The notes below the pieces were generated by a model. That model ran no database searches, was not told the DNA's origin, and saw only the letters and a program-made list of their open reading frames with translations. From an uncultured Rhizobiaceae bacterium (GTDB lineage Bacteria; Pseudomonadota; Alphaproteobacteria; Rhizobiales; Rhizobiaceae): a stretch of DNA of 64,000 nucleotides. Numbering within the stretch: position 1 is the stretch's first letter; every line of letters starts with the position of its first letter. Positions 1 through 8,730 of this stretch are shown piece by piece. The stretch is from positions 1,922,001-1,986,000 of the forward strand of contig CATOTF010000002.1 in assembly GCA_951813045.1 (NCBI GenBank), read 5' to 3'. The position numbers were made by a program, and so were the translations under genes.

Positions 1-501
1 GCTGAAGATCAATCTATCCTCTTCCGCTTTTACCGTCTTACCCGCAACAGCGGCAACAAGGAAACCGGCTTTCCGGATTCGCGCTACCTCTCGCAGATCA
101 AATCCTCAGCCTCGCCGCAGGAACAAGCCTTATTTGGCATATCTGGGCGCGACTATGTTTGGCGCTTTGAACGCCTGCGCAGCGATGTGACCGGCCCTAT
201 ATTATGGGAACAATTGATCGTTCCGGAAAAACGCTTTCCGGATTTTTCCGAAAAAACGCAACTGCCCAACAATGTATATCAATTTTACGGGGCAAATTAC
301 GGAATCATTGTCGCAAAAGTCGCAGAAGAACTGCGGGCCGTCACCGGATCACGAGAAGTATGCGACCTGCTGGAAATGCCGCCAGCCTCCCCCCTGCTCG
401 AAATAGACCGCCGCGCCTTCGCGCTCGACGGAAAAATAGTAGAATGGCGCATATCCCAATGCCGCAGCGACACAATGCATTACAGGAATGAGTTGAAATG
501 A
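1..501 (+). CDS. GntR-family transcriptional regulator, C-terminal UTRA domain (5' end outside window)
   Basis: The reading frame is open from base 1 to the stop at 499-501, so this is the C-terminal 166 residues of a protein that begins outside the window. The sequence looks like a UTRA ligand-binding domain of the HutC/PhnF branch of GntR regulators. It has alternating beta strands, a segment reading LLEIDRRAFALDGK, and a final strand with the usual RSDTMHYRNEL ending. The DNA-binding half is not visible. The ligand and target genes cannot be told, because the downstream neighbours are insertion sequences. The family call is fairly safe; the subtype is not. Confidence 0.8.
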   Translation, partial: AEDQSILFRFYRLTRNSGNKETGFPDSRYLSQIKSSASPQEQALFGISGRDYVWRFERLRSDVTGPILWEQLIVPEKRFPDFSEKTQLPNNVYQFYGANYGIIVAKVAEELRAVTGSREVCDLLEMPPASPLLEIDRRAFALDGKIVEWRISQCRSDTMHYRNELK

Positions 502-816
502 GTGTGGCCAAGGAATGTTGGTCAAACTTCCGCTTGGATGCAGGTTTCTCGGACGCCACGCTCGAATTTTGAGTCGCGGGTAGTGATTGTCTGGCGTCGG
601 AGAAGCGCTCAAGCACGGAATCGCATGAGGTTTAGCTGAGATGGTTCAGCGGGTTCTATGGGGATTTGGGCGGCATTGTGGGGTTTGGATTGTCTGACAG
701 GGTAGAGTTACCACCGAACTGATGCCGGTTTTGGAGGCCATTTGGGCACGATTTCGCCTCGGTTTCTTCCGTTTAGGCAGATCGGGGCATAGCGTTTTGG
801 TTCTGCCGTTTGTTTT

Positions 817-878
817 GCACATATCGGCAGTGTCGTCTGCCATTCGGCGGACGGTTAGGCAGGTCTGCTGATATGTGC
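817..878. repeat. Imperfect inverted repeat downstream of the IS91 transposase
   Basis: Arms at 817-830 and 865-878 match in 13 of 14 positions (GCACATATCGGCAG against CTGCTGATATGTGC). The loop can fold further through CGTCTGCC and GGACGG. The repeat lies 30-90 bp beyond the 3' end of the transposase gene. In IS91-like elements the replication origin end (oriIS) is on this side and carries a hairpin, so this is a candidate; the cleavage site itself was not identified. Confidence 0.5.
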
Positions 879-908
879 GCGCCGTGTTCTGGGCCATGAT
901 TTGGATTG

Positions 909-2183
909 TCATGCGGCGGTCTTCTTTGATTTTGGTGGTGCTCTTGGTTGCTGTTTAGGCGCGAAAGCCTTGCCGATGATCAATCGTCCGCCGCAGCATG
1001 GGCAGGGCAATGCAAGAACACGGGGTTGTTCATCGGCACCTTCGACGGGATCGCCATTATCATGATCCGTGTCTGGCGCTTTGGCTTTGAGCAGGTTCCT
1101 GATCAGGGTGATATTGTTGGCTCGATTGCCGTTTCCCAAGAAGCCGTAATGGCGGATGCGATGCTGGCCTTTTGGCAGGACATGGATCAGGAACCGCCGA
1201 ATGAACTCATCGGTCTTGAGGGTCATGGTTTTGTGTCTGCACCTTGCGTTCGGGGGACCATCGACGCGGTAATCCTTGACGCGGAAAGTGACATGATTTG
1301 CGTCGAAACGGATCAGGCGACTATTTGAGATCGCAACCCGGTGGGTATAGCGCGACAGATATGCCAGCACCGCTTTAGGTCCGGCAAATGGCTCCTTGGC
1401 ATAAACGACCCATTCGATTTTGCGCAAAGGTTTGAGGAAAGCATCAAAGGCGGGCTTATTGACAAGGTGGGCGTGATCGCCAAAGAAACGCATCTTCCCG
1501 GCGTTGTGCAACCTGACCAGTTCTTCCAAAATGAGACGCCGGTACAAGCGAGACAGAACACGCACGGACAGGAAGAAGTTCTTCCGGCTCGCTATCCATG
1601 CGCTCCGATCCGGTGATAGTCCGCCGCCCGGTACGATCATGTGGACGTGCGGGTGGTGCGTCATCGCCGATCCCCATGTGTGCAGTACCGAGGTGATGCC
1701 AACTTGCGCACCGAGATGTTTTGGATCGGAGGCGATTTTGATCACCGTGTCTGCACTGATCCGCATCAGCAGATTGTAGATCTCCGGTTTGTTTTGGCGC
1801 GCGATGTCAGCGATTGGCTTTGGCAACGTGAAGACGAGATGGAAATACCTCACAGGCAACAGTTCGGCCTCTCGTGCGACCAGCCATGCCTTTGCAGCAC
1901 TCGCCTGGCATTTTGGACAGTGTCTGTTCCGGCATGAGTTGTAGGCGATGTGCTCGTGGGCGCAGTCTTCGCAACGCGTAACATGACCGCCGAGCGCGGC
2001 CGTGCGGCAGCGTTCAATCGCTGACATCACTTTCAATTGGTTCAGGCTGATGCGCCCGGCATTAGCCGCGCGCCACGCAGCACCATGGTCGCGGAAGATA
2101 TCCGCAACCTCCAGACAAGAGGCGTTGGACGAGCCCCGGCGATGATGAATGCGAGGACCGCGACCAAAAGATGGACGGGGCAA
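909..2183 (-). CDS. IS91-family transposase (rolling-circle type)
   Basis: A 424-residue protein with the IS91 layout. An N-terminal zinc-binding region has the cysteine pattern CEDCAHEH..CRNRHCPKC at about residues 60-95. The HUH-type metal site HPHVHMIVPGG is near residue 180, and the catalytic tyrosine motif YLSRYTHRVAIS near residue 275. The C-terminal region carries a further CPCC cysteine cluster. It would nick and transfer a single strand during rolling-circle transposition. It starts 6 bp after the stop of the upstream integrase gene, so the two are probably co-transcribed. The frame looks intact and the protein may be active. Confidence 0.93.
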   Translation of the reverse strand: MPRPSFGRGPRIHHRRGSSNASCLEVADIFRDHGAAWRAANAGRISLNQLKVMSAIERCRTAALGGHVTRCEDCAHEHIAYNSCRNRHCPKCQASAAKAWLVAREAELLPVRYFHLVFTLPKPIADIARQNKPEIYNLLMRISADTVIKIASDPKHLGAQVGITSVLHTWGSAMTHHPHVHMIVPGGGLSPDRSAWIASRKNFFLSVRVLSRLYRRLILEELVRLHNAGKMRFFGDHAHLVNKPAFDAFLKPLRKIEWVVYAKEPFAGPKAVLAYLSRYTHRVAISNSRLIRFDANHVTFRVKDYRVDGPPNARCRHKTMTLKTDEFIRRFLIHVLPKGQHRIRHYGFLGNGNRANNITLIRNLLKAKAPDTDHDNGDPVEGADEQPRVLALPCPCCGGRLIIGKAFAPKQQPRAPPKSKKTAA

Positions 2184-2189
2184 GGCAGA

Positions 2190-3116
2190 TTATGAGGACT
2201 TGCGTTTGGTCCTTTTGCGTTTGACCCCATTCAGATTATCCAATGGGCTTTCCACAGCTGCAATCATTCCAGTGGCAACGCTTGCATAACGCGCCGTTGT
2301 TGTGAGCTTGGTATGACCCAGCAGTGCCTGAATGACCCGGATGTCCACACCACTCTCCAGCAAATGCGTTGCAAACGAATGCCGCAACGTGTGCAATGTA
2401 ACGGGCTTGGTGATCCCGGCGGCCCGCGCTGCTTGCTTGAACAATCGCGAGATCTGGCGGGAAGAAAGGTGCTTTCCGTTATATCCTGGAAATATCAAAC
2501 GGTCTTCACGTGCGATACTCTTATCCTGACCGGTTGGGCGTTCTTTCCACCAGTCGCGCAGCAGGCCCAGAATATCGGAAGGCAACATAACGTTGCGATC
2601 CTTGCGCCCCTTAGCCTGCACAATGCGGATGATGTTTTGGGCGCTGTCTATATCGCCGACTTTAAGTCGAACAACTTCGCCTGCACGTAGCCCGCAACCG
2701 TAAGCCAGTGATAACATCACCTTCGCCTTCAGGCTCGGTGCCATGGCCAGAATACGCTTCACTTCCTCCTTACTGAGAACCAGCGGCACCTTTACTGGCT
2801 CCTTGAGGCTGAATATCTCCGCCACCAAATCGTGTCGCCGCAGCGTCACCCGGAACAGAAACTTTACGCCGGTCATGGTCTGGTTGCGCGTGCAAATGCT
2901 CGCGCCACTCTCGATCAGATATTCCTGAAAGTGCTTCACATCATCGGGTGTTGCCGTGTCGGGAGAACGATTGAGCCAGGCTGCAAAACGCTTGCAGGCG
3001 CGCAGGTGACTGGTCTGCGATGCCTTACCCAGATTGCGCCCTTTCATATCCGAAATCATGCGGGCACGAAGCGGCGTTGTGGAAGTCGGCGTCCGGGGCA
3101 ATGTCTGAATGGTCAT
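2190..3116 (-). CDS. Tyrosine recombinase/integrase associated with the IS91-family element
   Basis: A 308-residue XerD-like recombinase. An N-terminal SAM-like core-binding domain spans about residues 25-115, followed by the catalytic domain. Visible catalytic residues are the Arg in GCGLRAGEVVRL, the HTLRHSFATHLL box (His and Arg), a later His in LLGHTKL, and the Tyr in TTARYASV. It is placed directly before the transposase, in the same orientation with a 6-bp gap, as in a subset of IS91 elements that carry an integrase-like accessory gene. Its role in transposition is not established. It is not a housekeeping XerC/D in this setting. Confidence 0.9.
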   Translation of the reverse strand: MTIQTLPRTPTSTTPLRARMISDMKGRNLGKASQTSHLRACKRFAAWLNRSPDTATPDDVKHFQEYLIESGASICTRNQTMTGVKFLFRVTLRRHDLVAEIFSLKEPVKVPLVLSKEEVKRILAMAPSLKAKVMLSLAYGCGLRAGEVVRLKVGDIDSAQNIIRIVQAKGRKDRNVMLPSDILGLLRDWWKERPTGQDKSIAREDRLIFPGYNGKHLSSRQISRLFKQAARAAGITKPVTLHTLRHSFATHLLESGVDIRVIQALLGHTKLTTTARYASVATGMIAAVESPLDNLNGVKRKRTKRKSS

Positions 3117-3259
3117 GGGAAAAATCCTCCGTCAATCGAGGCAAAAGCACCTCGAGACAAAGGAACCGCGATCAACTCCCCAACAGCAAATCTGACATAG
3201 TCAATACAAAACCAAACAACGCGCCCCAACTATCGCGAAGCGATTTAGTGCTCGAGCCA

Positions 3260-4777
3260 ATTTTGATGAAAAAGTCGGCCTTAAAGTAATCACCATTGGC
3301 TGATTCAGTTTACCCATTGATTTGGGAGATTGATGCGATGCTGGGACCACGCCAGGAATTTCAATCGGCTTTGTTTTACGAGTTCAATCTCGAAGACCAC
3401 GTGCCTGATGATCATCTATTGCGGTCAATTGACCGGTTTGTTGATCTTGGCGATATGCGGTCGCACCTGCGCCCATTTTACAGCGACATTGGCCGCCCTT
3501 CGGTTGATCCTGAACTGATGATCCGCATGTTGCTGGTCGGATACATCATGGGCATCCGATCTGAGCGACGGTTGTGCGATGAGGTCCATGTGAATCTTGC
3601 CTACAGATGGTTCTGCCGTCTTGATCTAGGCGACCCCGTGCCTGATCAATCGACCTTTTCCAAGAACCGCCATGGCCGGTTTCGAGAGAGCGATCTGTTC
3701 TGGCAATTGTTTGAGAGCGTTGTTACTCGTTGCATTGCTGAAGGTTTAGTTGGTGGAGAGGTGTTTGCGACTGATGCCAGCATTATTCGGGCAGATGCCA
3801 ACAAGCAGAAATCGACACCAAAGGAGGAATGGGACGCATCATCACTCGATCCAGCAACTGTGCCTCGGGCTGTGAAGGAATATCTAGAGGTGCTGGATGA
3901 CGCAGCATTCGGTGCCGCCAGTGAGGTCGAACCTAAGTTCACTTCACGTTCTGACCCTGCTTCCCAATGGACCGGTGCGCTCAAGGGCCCAGCTTTCTTC
4001 GCTTACTCAGACAATTACCTGATCGACACAGATCACGCGATTATCGTGGATGTGGAAGCCAGCCGTTCAATTAGACAGGCCGAGGTTGGTTCTACACGCA
4101 CCATGATCGTACGAACGCGGGAAACGTTTGACCTCTACCCCGAGATACTGGTCGCCGACACAGCTTATGGTTCCGCAGAAAACCTCAACTGGTTGGTCAA
4201 CAAAGAAGGTATCCTGCCGCATATTCCAATCATCGATAAGTCGCGACGCAAGGACGGCACTTTTGAGAAAAGCGAGTTTGTCTACGACCACGAAAAGGAC
4301 GCTTATATTTGTCCGATCGGATTACCGCTGCGTCCAACCCAACGGGCTTACCGGAATCGAAAATCTCCTGTAGCGGCGGACAATACGATCCGTTACCGCG
4401 CCAGCAAATATGATTGCCAGGAATGCCTGCTGAAGAAATATTGCTGCCCCAACCAACCCGTCCGCAATGTCGGCCGCCACATTTATGAAGGTGCTCGTGA
4501 TTTGGCCCGCGAGCTCTCGCTGACCGACGCTTATGTCGATTCACAACGACGGCGAAAAAAGGTCGAAATGCTGTTTGCCCACCTCAAACGCATCATGAAA
4601 CTCGACCGACTGCGCCTGCGGGGACCAAACGGAGCCAAAGATGAATTCCTTCTCGCAGCAACAGCACAAAACCTCAGAAAACTAGCCAAGTTGATCCCGC
4701 AACCGGTGTGAAACCGGATCGGGAGACGCTCGATCAAACTCCAAAGCCGACTAAAACAAAGCCTTTTTCATCAAAAT
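3260..4777 (+). mobile_element. IS1182-family insertion sequence
   Basis: A perfect 15-bp inverted repeat (ATTTTGATGAAAAAG at 3260-3274 and its complement at 4763-4777) brackets a single transposase gene. The outermost bases may extend slightly beyond these arms, since IS1182 termini are often longer, but no further match is seen. A convincing target duplication was not found. The element lies immediately beside the IS91 element, so this locus has taken at least two insertions. Confidence 0.85.
3338..4711 (+). CDS. IS1182-family transposase
   Basis: A 457-residue DDE transposase. The ATG at 3338 is preferred over the upstream TTG at 3296 because family members begin with MLGPRQE. The N-terminal helix-rich DUF772-type domain (residues 1-120, with FYEFNLEDHVPDDHLLR) is followed by a catalytic core. 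There the acidic residues are seen in FATDASIIRAD and in EILVADTAYGS, with the C-terminal glutamate region RRRKKVEMLFAHLKR. A cysteine cluster (CQECLLKKYCC) precedes it. The frame is undamaged, so the element may be mobile. Confidence 0.92.
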   Translation: MLGPRQEFQSALFYEFNLEDHVPDDHLLRSIDRFVDLGDMRSHLRPFYSDIGRPSVDPELMIRMLLVGYIMGIRSERRLCDEVHVNLAYRWFCRLDLGDPVPDQSTFSKNRHGRFRESDLFWQLFESVVTRCIAEGLVGGEVFATDASIIRADANKQKSTPKEEWDASSLDPATVPRAVKEYLEVLDDAAFGAASEVEPKFTSRSDPASQWTGALKGPAFFAYSDNYLIDTDHAIIVDVEASRSIRQAEVGSTRTMIVRTRETFDLYPEILVADTAYGSAENLNWLVNKEGILPHIPIIDKSRRKDGTFEKSEFVYDHEKDAYICPIGLPLRPTQRAYRNRKSPVAADNTIRYRASKYDCQECLLKKYCCPNQPVRNVGRHIYEGARDLARELSLTDAYVDSQRRRKKVEMLFAHLKRIMKLDRLRLRGPNGAKDEFLLAATAQNLRKLAKLIPQPV

Positions 4778-5166
4778 CAGCCCACTTTGCCGTTTTCGGC
4801 CTTGTCGTTAACGGGATGATGTGGCTAGCTTCCCACCGGAAGGGATGGCCCGAAAAAGACTTTTAGTCGACTTTCGAGTTGCAAGCCAATAATTGGTCTT
4901 CCCCTTGTTCAATTGTTCAAGAAACGACGTGCATACCGTTGTGTGTCAAAACGCTGAGCACTTGCTCAGCCTGCTTTCTTTGCCTGGCAAATCATCAAAT
5001 GATATAATTTGAAAACACTGGACGAACTGTTCCACGCTCTGATGGTGGTCTACATAGTCTACTTCAGGCAACATCGGGGCTGGATCGGAGGCTATTGTGG
5101 CTTCAAGTTCAACAGATTCGTCAATGAACTTTCTTGCCTACCTTGATCTCCAATATTCTCCTGTGC
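4778..5166. other. Intergenic stretch between IS1182 and the sulfatase; possible gene remnant
   Basis: No full gene is visible in these 389 bp. On the minus strand one frame is open from about 5137 down to a stop at 4946. It encodes roughly 63 residues rich in acidic amino acids, with no start codon that has a ribosome-binding site near the open end. It may be the tail of a gene destroyed by the neighbouring insertions, or chance. No match to a known family could be recognised, and no terminator was seen behind the sulfatase gene. Confidence 0.3.
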
Positions 5167-6795
5167 TTATTTTTTCGCGTGCACAGGCATTGTCAGACCG
5201 TCGATTTCGAGCTCCTCGCGGTCTTTGTAGCCAATAATAATACCTGGAGGTTCTCTTGCATCAGACATCGCTTCGACGATTTCAGCCGAACGGGTGATGC
5301 GCGTATGGTGCTGGCGCGCCCAATCAAAGTGCAGAGCTTTGAGCCGTTCAACCTGTGTTTGATGTTCAGGATATGGGGCAAGGTTCACAAGCTCCTCCGG
5401 ATCGTTTTTTAGATCAAACAGGAGAGGATCAAACGTCTCCGCATGCACATATTTCCACCTGCCATCAAATATCATTGTCAGGCGTGCATCTTTTTGGTCG
5501 ATGCCAAGGGCGCGACGCGCATCGCGTGTAGAATAATCATATTCAGACACTGCATAAGTACGCCATTGCGGGTCGTCTCCATGTAACAGGGGTTGCAGCG
5601 AACGGCCCTCGACAATATGAGGTTTTTGTGGAGCGCCAAAGAAATCCATGAAGGTTGGAGCAAGATCAATACCTTCAACAAGTTGTTCGTTGACACTTCC
5701 GCGGGTCGCATCCGCTTCCGCTCTTGGATCATAAACAATCAACGGCACCCGGGCCGAGCAATTGTAAAACAGATCCTTTTCGCCTAACCAATGATCACCG
5801 AGGTTTTCTCCATGGTCGGAGCAGAAGACGATCATTGTGTTGTCGAGTTGACCGTTCTTTTCCAAGTGCTGAAACAAACGCCCCAGCTCGTCATCAAGCT
5901 GCTTGATTAGCCCCATGTAGGTCGGTCCAACGATGTTCCGCACTTCATCGCGTGAAAAACTCTGGCTGACGCGCATGTCCACCCAGGCTTTCATGACCGG
6001 ATGATCTGTCTGTCGTTCGGCGTTTGATCGAACAACCGGCGGTAAATCGGAGACGTTATACATATCGTTGTAAGGCGCTGGTGCAAGATAGGGCCAGTGC
6101 GGTTTGATGTAGCTGAGGTGACACAACCAGGGTTTGTCATTACGCGAGGCAATCTGGGAATCAATGAACTCAATACCGCGCGTGGTCAGCCAGGCTGTTT
6201 CGGAGTGTTTAGCTGGAACGCGGGCCGTAAGACGCGAGTTTTCCAGCAACCAGCCCGTGAGCAATTCTCCGTTCTCACCTTCAGCAGAGTTTGCCCATTC
6301 TTCCCAGAGGTTGTCCCCCCCGAAACCAAGGTCGCGCAAATATTGATCGTAGTCTTTTGCATGGCGGCCTGGGTAATCTGAATGATTGGTGCCATCGTCA
6401 CGAACGATTTCGTGAAATCCACATTGGGCAACCAGGGCGCCAATCGTGCTGTCGTGCTCTATACCCAGGCGCTGCATACCATCCCGATCAGGAATCATAT
6501 GAGTTTTACCAACGAGGTAACTTTCGATGTCGATTTCGCGAAGATGGTCGCCCAGCGTCGGTTCGCCAACCCGCAGCGGAAAACCATTCCAGGTCGCGCC
6601 ATGGCTTCGAACATAGCGGCCAGTATAAAAGCTCATCCGGCTGGGCCCGCAAACCGGAGACTGGCCGTAGGCCCGATTGAACCTGACACCCTTGGAGGCC
6701 AGCCAGTCGAGATTGGGGGTATCAATGTGCTTGGCACCGTAACAGCTGAGATAATCCCATCGAAGCTGATCGGCCATAATCCAGAGAACGTTCAT
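5167..6795 (-). CDS. Sulfatase-family hydrolase (arylsulfatase / phosphonate monoester hydrolase type)
   Basis: A 542-residue alkaline-phosphatase-superfamily enzyme. The N-terminal metal site is MADQLRWD (Asp9). The modification motif is CGPSR with Cys49 as the expected formylglycine, followed by the usual TGR. The distal metal site is CSDHGENLGDH, near residue 325. It lacks a signal peptide and so should act in the cytoplasm on a sulfate ester or related diester; the substrate is not identifiable. It is last in a six-gene minus-strand run, 34 bp after the BKACE gene, which suggests it removes a sulfate group from the compound handled there. It depends on a formylglycine-generating enzyme not seen here. 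Confidence 0.85.
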   Translation of the reverse strand: MNVLWIMADQLRWDYLSCYGAKHIDTPNLDWLASKGVRFNRAYGQSPVCGPSRMSFYTGRYVRSHGATWNGFPLRVGEPTLGDHLREIDIESYLVGKTHMIPDRDGMQRLGIEHDSTIGALVAQCGFHEIVRDDGTNHSDYPGRHAKDYDQYLRDLGFGGDNLWEEWANSAEGENGELLTGWLLENSRLTARVPAKHSETAWLTTRGIEFIDSQIASRNDKPWLCHLSYIKPHWPYLAPAPYNDMYNVSDLPPVVRSNAERQTDHPVMKAWVDMRVSQSFSRDEVRNIVGPTYMGLIKQLDDELGRLFQHLEKNGQLDNTMIVFCSDHGENLGDHWLGEKDLFYNCSARVPLIVYDPRAEADATRGSVNEQLVEGIDLAPTFMDFFGAPQKPHIVEGRSLQPLLHGDDPQWRTYAVSEYDYSTRDARRALGIDQKDARLTMIFDGRWKYVHAETFDPLLFDLKNDPEELVNLAPYPEHQTQVERLKALHFDWARQHHTRITRSAEIVEAMSDAREPPGIIIGYKDREELEIDGLTMPVHAKK

Positions 6796-6829
6796 TATGG
6801 GTCTCCCGGCAACTCAACTGCCTCGTCAG

Positions 6830-7765
6830 TCAAAACGCGACCCTGTCGCCACCCTTCAGATCAAGAATATCACGGGCTTCATCTGGTGTTGCAACTTCGC
6901 ATCCGAGATCTTCAACGATGCGCCGAATTTTCGCAACCTGCTGTGCATTATTCTCGGCCAACTTGCCACGAGAAATAAACAGACTGTCTTCAAGCCCGAC
7001 TCGAACATGACCGCCCATTTGGCTGGCCGTTGTCGCCATTGGAATTTGCGCCAGTCCGGCAGCCAGAATGGACCATCTATATTGATCGCCAAACAACTTG
7101 TCGGCGGTCGTTTTCATGAAGACCAGATTGTCGATATCCGCACCGATCCCACCCAAAATTCCCATTACAAATTGAATGAATATCGGCGCTTTGAAGAGCC
7201 CAATATCCATGCAGAACTTCAGATTGTAGAGGTGCCCAACATCGTAGCATTCATGCTCAAATTTGATTTCGTGTGGCGCCAGTGTCTTTGCGGCTTCCTC
7301 TATATCGCGAAAAGTATTTCGAAATATATTGCCGTCAGAATTGGCGACATAGTCCCTCTCCCAGTCAAATTTCCACTTGTCATATCGCTTAGCTAAAGGG
7401 TGGAAAGAAAAATTCATTGAGCCCATATTCATCGAACACATTTCAGCACTGAACGTTGCTGCGGGCTTGATACGATCTTGAATTGAAAGCGTGAGTGATC
7501 CGCCAGTTGAAATGTTCACCACTGCATCGGTAGATTGCTTTATACGCTTCAAGAACGGTGCAAAATCGTCTGGATTAACGGATGGTGCCCCGGTTTTGGG
7601 GTCACGAGCGTGTAGATGCAAAATCGATGCGCCGGCTTCTGCTGCTTCAACGGCCTGGGTGGCAATGTCATCATACGTATACGGCAAGGCGTCGGACATT
7701 GTCGGCGTATGAATGGCACCTGTTGCCGCACATGTGATGATTGTTTTTTGCTGCTTTCTTGCCAT
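6830..7765 (-). CDS. BKACE-family enzyme (3-keto-5-aminohexanoate cleavage protein, DUF849)
   Basis: A 311-residue TIM-barrel protein of the beta-keto acid cleavage family. These enzymes condense a beta-keto acid with acetyl-CoA and release acetoacetate and a new CoA ester. The zinc-binding HLHARDP motif (His50, His52) is clear, as is the preceding ITCAATGAIHTPTMS. The gene lies directly behind a hydroxyacyl-CoA dehydrogenase-like gene. That pairing is seen in carnitine-type pathways, where a beta-hydroxy acid is first oxidised and then cleaved. Which keto acid is used here is unknown; the position within a sulfatase/cyclase operon points to an undescribed substrate. Confidence 0.9.
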   Translation of the reverse strand: MARKQQKTIITCAATGAIHTPTMSDALPYTYDDIATQAVEAAEAGASILHLHARDPKTGAPSVNPDDFAPFLKRIKQSTDAVVNISTGGSLTLSIQDRIKPAATFSAEMCSMNMGSMNFSFHPLAKRYDKWKFDWERDYVANSDGNIFRNTFRDIEEAAKTLAPHEIKFEHECYDVGHLYNLKFCMDIGLFKAPIFIQFVMGILGGIGADIDNLVFMKTTADKLFGDQYRWSILAAGLAQIPMATTASQMGGHVRVGLEDSLFISRGKLAENNAQQVAKIRRIVEDLGCEVATPDEARDILDLKGGDRVAF

Positions 7766-7803
7766 TTACGTCTTCCTCCCGGCCTTGATTAGGGCCCATT
7801 CTG

Positions 7804-8727
7804 TCAGTCAAGAATTGTTTCTAGTTTTGTGAGATGCGAACCAACCTTTTTGCGCAGAGCTTCCGCTTCTTCAGATGTCCATTTCCGAAAACCTTCGCCG
7901 GATTTCATGCCAAGACGACCTTCCGCCACCAGTTGCTCGAGATAAGGCGAAGGACTTTGACGGCTTTCTAAGTCGAACAGCACGTTTTCGTGGATGTCGA
8001 GCGTCAGGTCTGTGCCAACCAGGTCGGCATTTTCAAGCGGACCCAAAACAGGGAGCCGCCGACCGAAGCAGGACTTGACAACGGTATCAACGGATTCTGC
8101 ATCGCAAATGCCCTTTTCCACCAGACTGATGGCTTCGCGCCAAAGGGCGTGCTGTAATCGATTGCCGATAAAACCTGGCACATCTTTCTCGACCATGACC
8201 GGTGTTTTACCTGCCCCCGCCAACAGATCGAACATGGATTTTGCTTTCGCGTCATCTGTCCACTTTGTCTTGATAACTTCCACAAGTGGAATCAAATGAG
8301 GCGGATTCCACCAATGGGTTCCCAAGGCCCGCTCACGTGTTTTCAGGTTCGTCATAATCTTGGTGATTTGAATGACGGAGGTGTTAGAAGCCAGTATCGC
8401 ATCACTTGGTGCATGTGTCTCGATTTCAGCAAAGATGGATTGTTTGAGTTCCAGCTTCTCTGGCGCTGCCTCAAACAGCGCATCACAATCCGCCACCGCA
8501 TCAGTCAACGAGTTTTCGGTTTTGATTCTTTTGATAATGCTTTCAGATTCATCCCCGAAAACGCCCAAAACGTTCAGACTGTCCCGAACACGTGATTCCA
8601 AACTCTTGAGCGATGAACTGTCGGGATCCTGAACCGTAACTGTATGCCCTGCTTGGGCCATCGTAAGGGCAATGCCGTGGCCCATCAGGCCTGCACCAAT
8701 TACCGCAATTTTGGTTTTACTGACCAT
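7804..8727 (-). CDS. 3-hydroxyacyl-CoA dehydrogenase-family NAD-dependent enzyme
   Basis: A 307-residue protein with an N-terminal Rossmann fold (GAGLMG at residues 11-16). It also has the family stretches LASNTSVIQI and LGTHWWNPPHLIPLVE (active-site His) and the C-terminal helical domain starting PGFIGNRLQHALWRE. The single-domain size matches free-standing hydroxy-acid dehydrogenases of this family (carnitine or gulonate dehydrogenase types) rather than the large beta-oxidation protein FadB. It lies 3 bp behind the SDR gene and 38 bp ahead of BKACE. It most likely makes the beta-keto acid that BKACE cleaves (inference). Confidence 0.88.
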   Translation of the reverse strand: MVSKTKIAVIGAGLMGHGIALTMAQAGHTVTVQDPDSSSLKSLESRVRDSLNVLGVFGDESESIIKRIKTENSLTDAVADCDALFEAAPEKLELKQSIFAEIETHAPSDAILASNTSVIQITKIMTNLKTRERALGTHWWNPPHLIPLVEVIKTKWTDDAKAKSMFDLLAGAGKTPVMVEKDVPGFIGNRLQHALWREAISLVEKGICDAESVDTVVKSCFGRRLPVLGPLENADLVGTDLTLDIHENVLFDLESRQSPSPYLEQLVAEGRLGMKSGEGFRKWTSEEAEALRKKVGSHLTKLETILD

Positions 8728-8730
8728 ACG

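Larger units (their letters stand above)
640..3250 (-). mobile_element. IS91-family insertion sequence with integrase and Y2-type transposase (ends not resolved)
   Basis: A tyrosine recombinase and an IS91-type transposase lie in tandem on the minus strand, 6 bp apart, with non-coding sequence on both sides. IS91 elements move by rolling-circle replication and lack long terminal inverted repeats, so the borders given are approximate. They are set by the end of the GntR gene on one side and the start of the IS1182-like repeat on the other. A hairpin at 817-878, just beyond the transposase stop, lies where the oriIS end is expected in this family (inference). Confidence 0.75.

Noticed and set aside
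646-912. An 88-codon frame whose ATG overlaps the IS91 transposase stop
   Set aside because: It runs through the hairpin thought to be the IS end, has skewed composition and no family features. It is probably chance, though a third IS gene cannot be fully excluded.
3255-4782. AGCC as target duplication of the IS1182 element
   Set aside because: The four bases are not placed symmetrically at the repeat ends and such a match is likely by chance.
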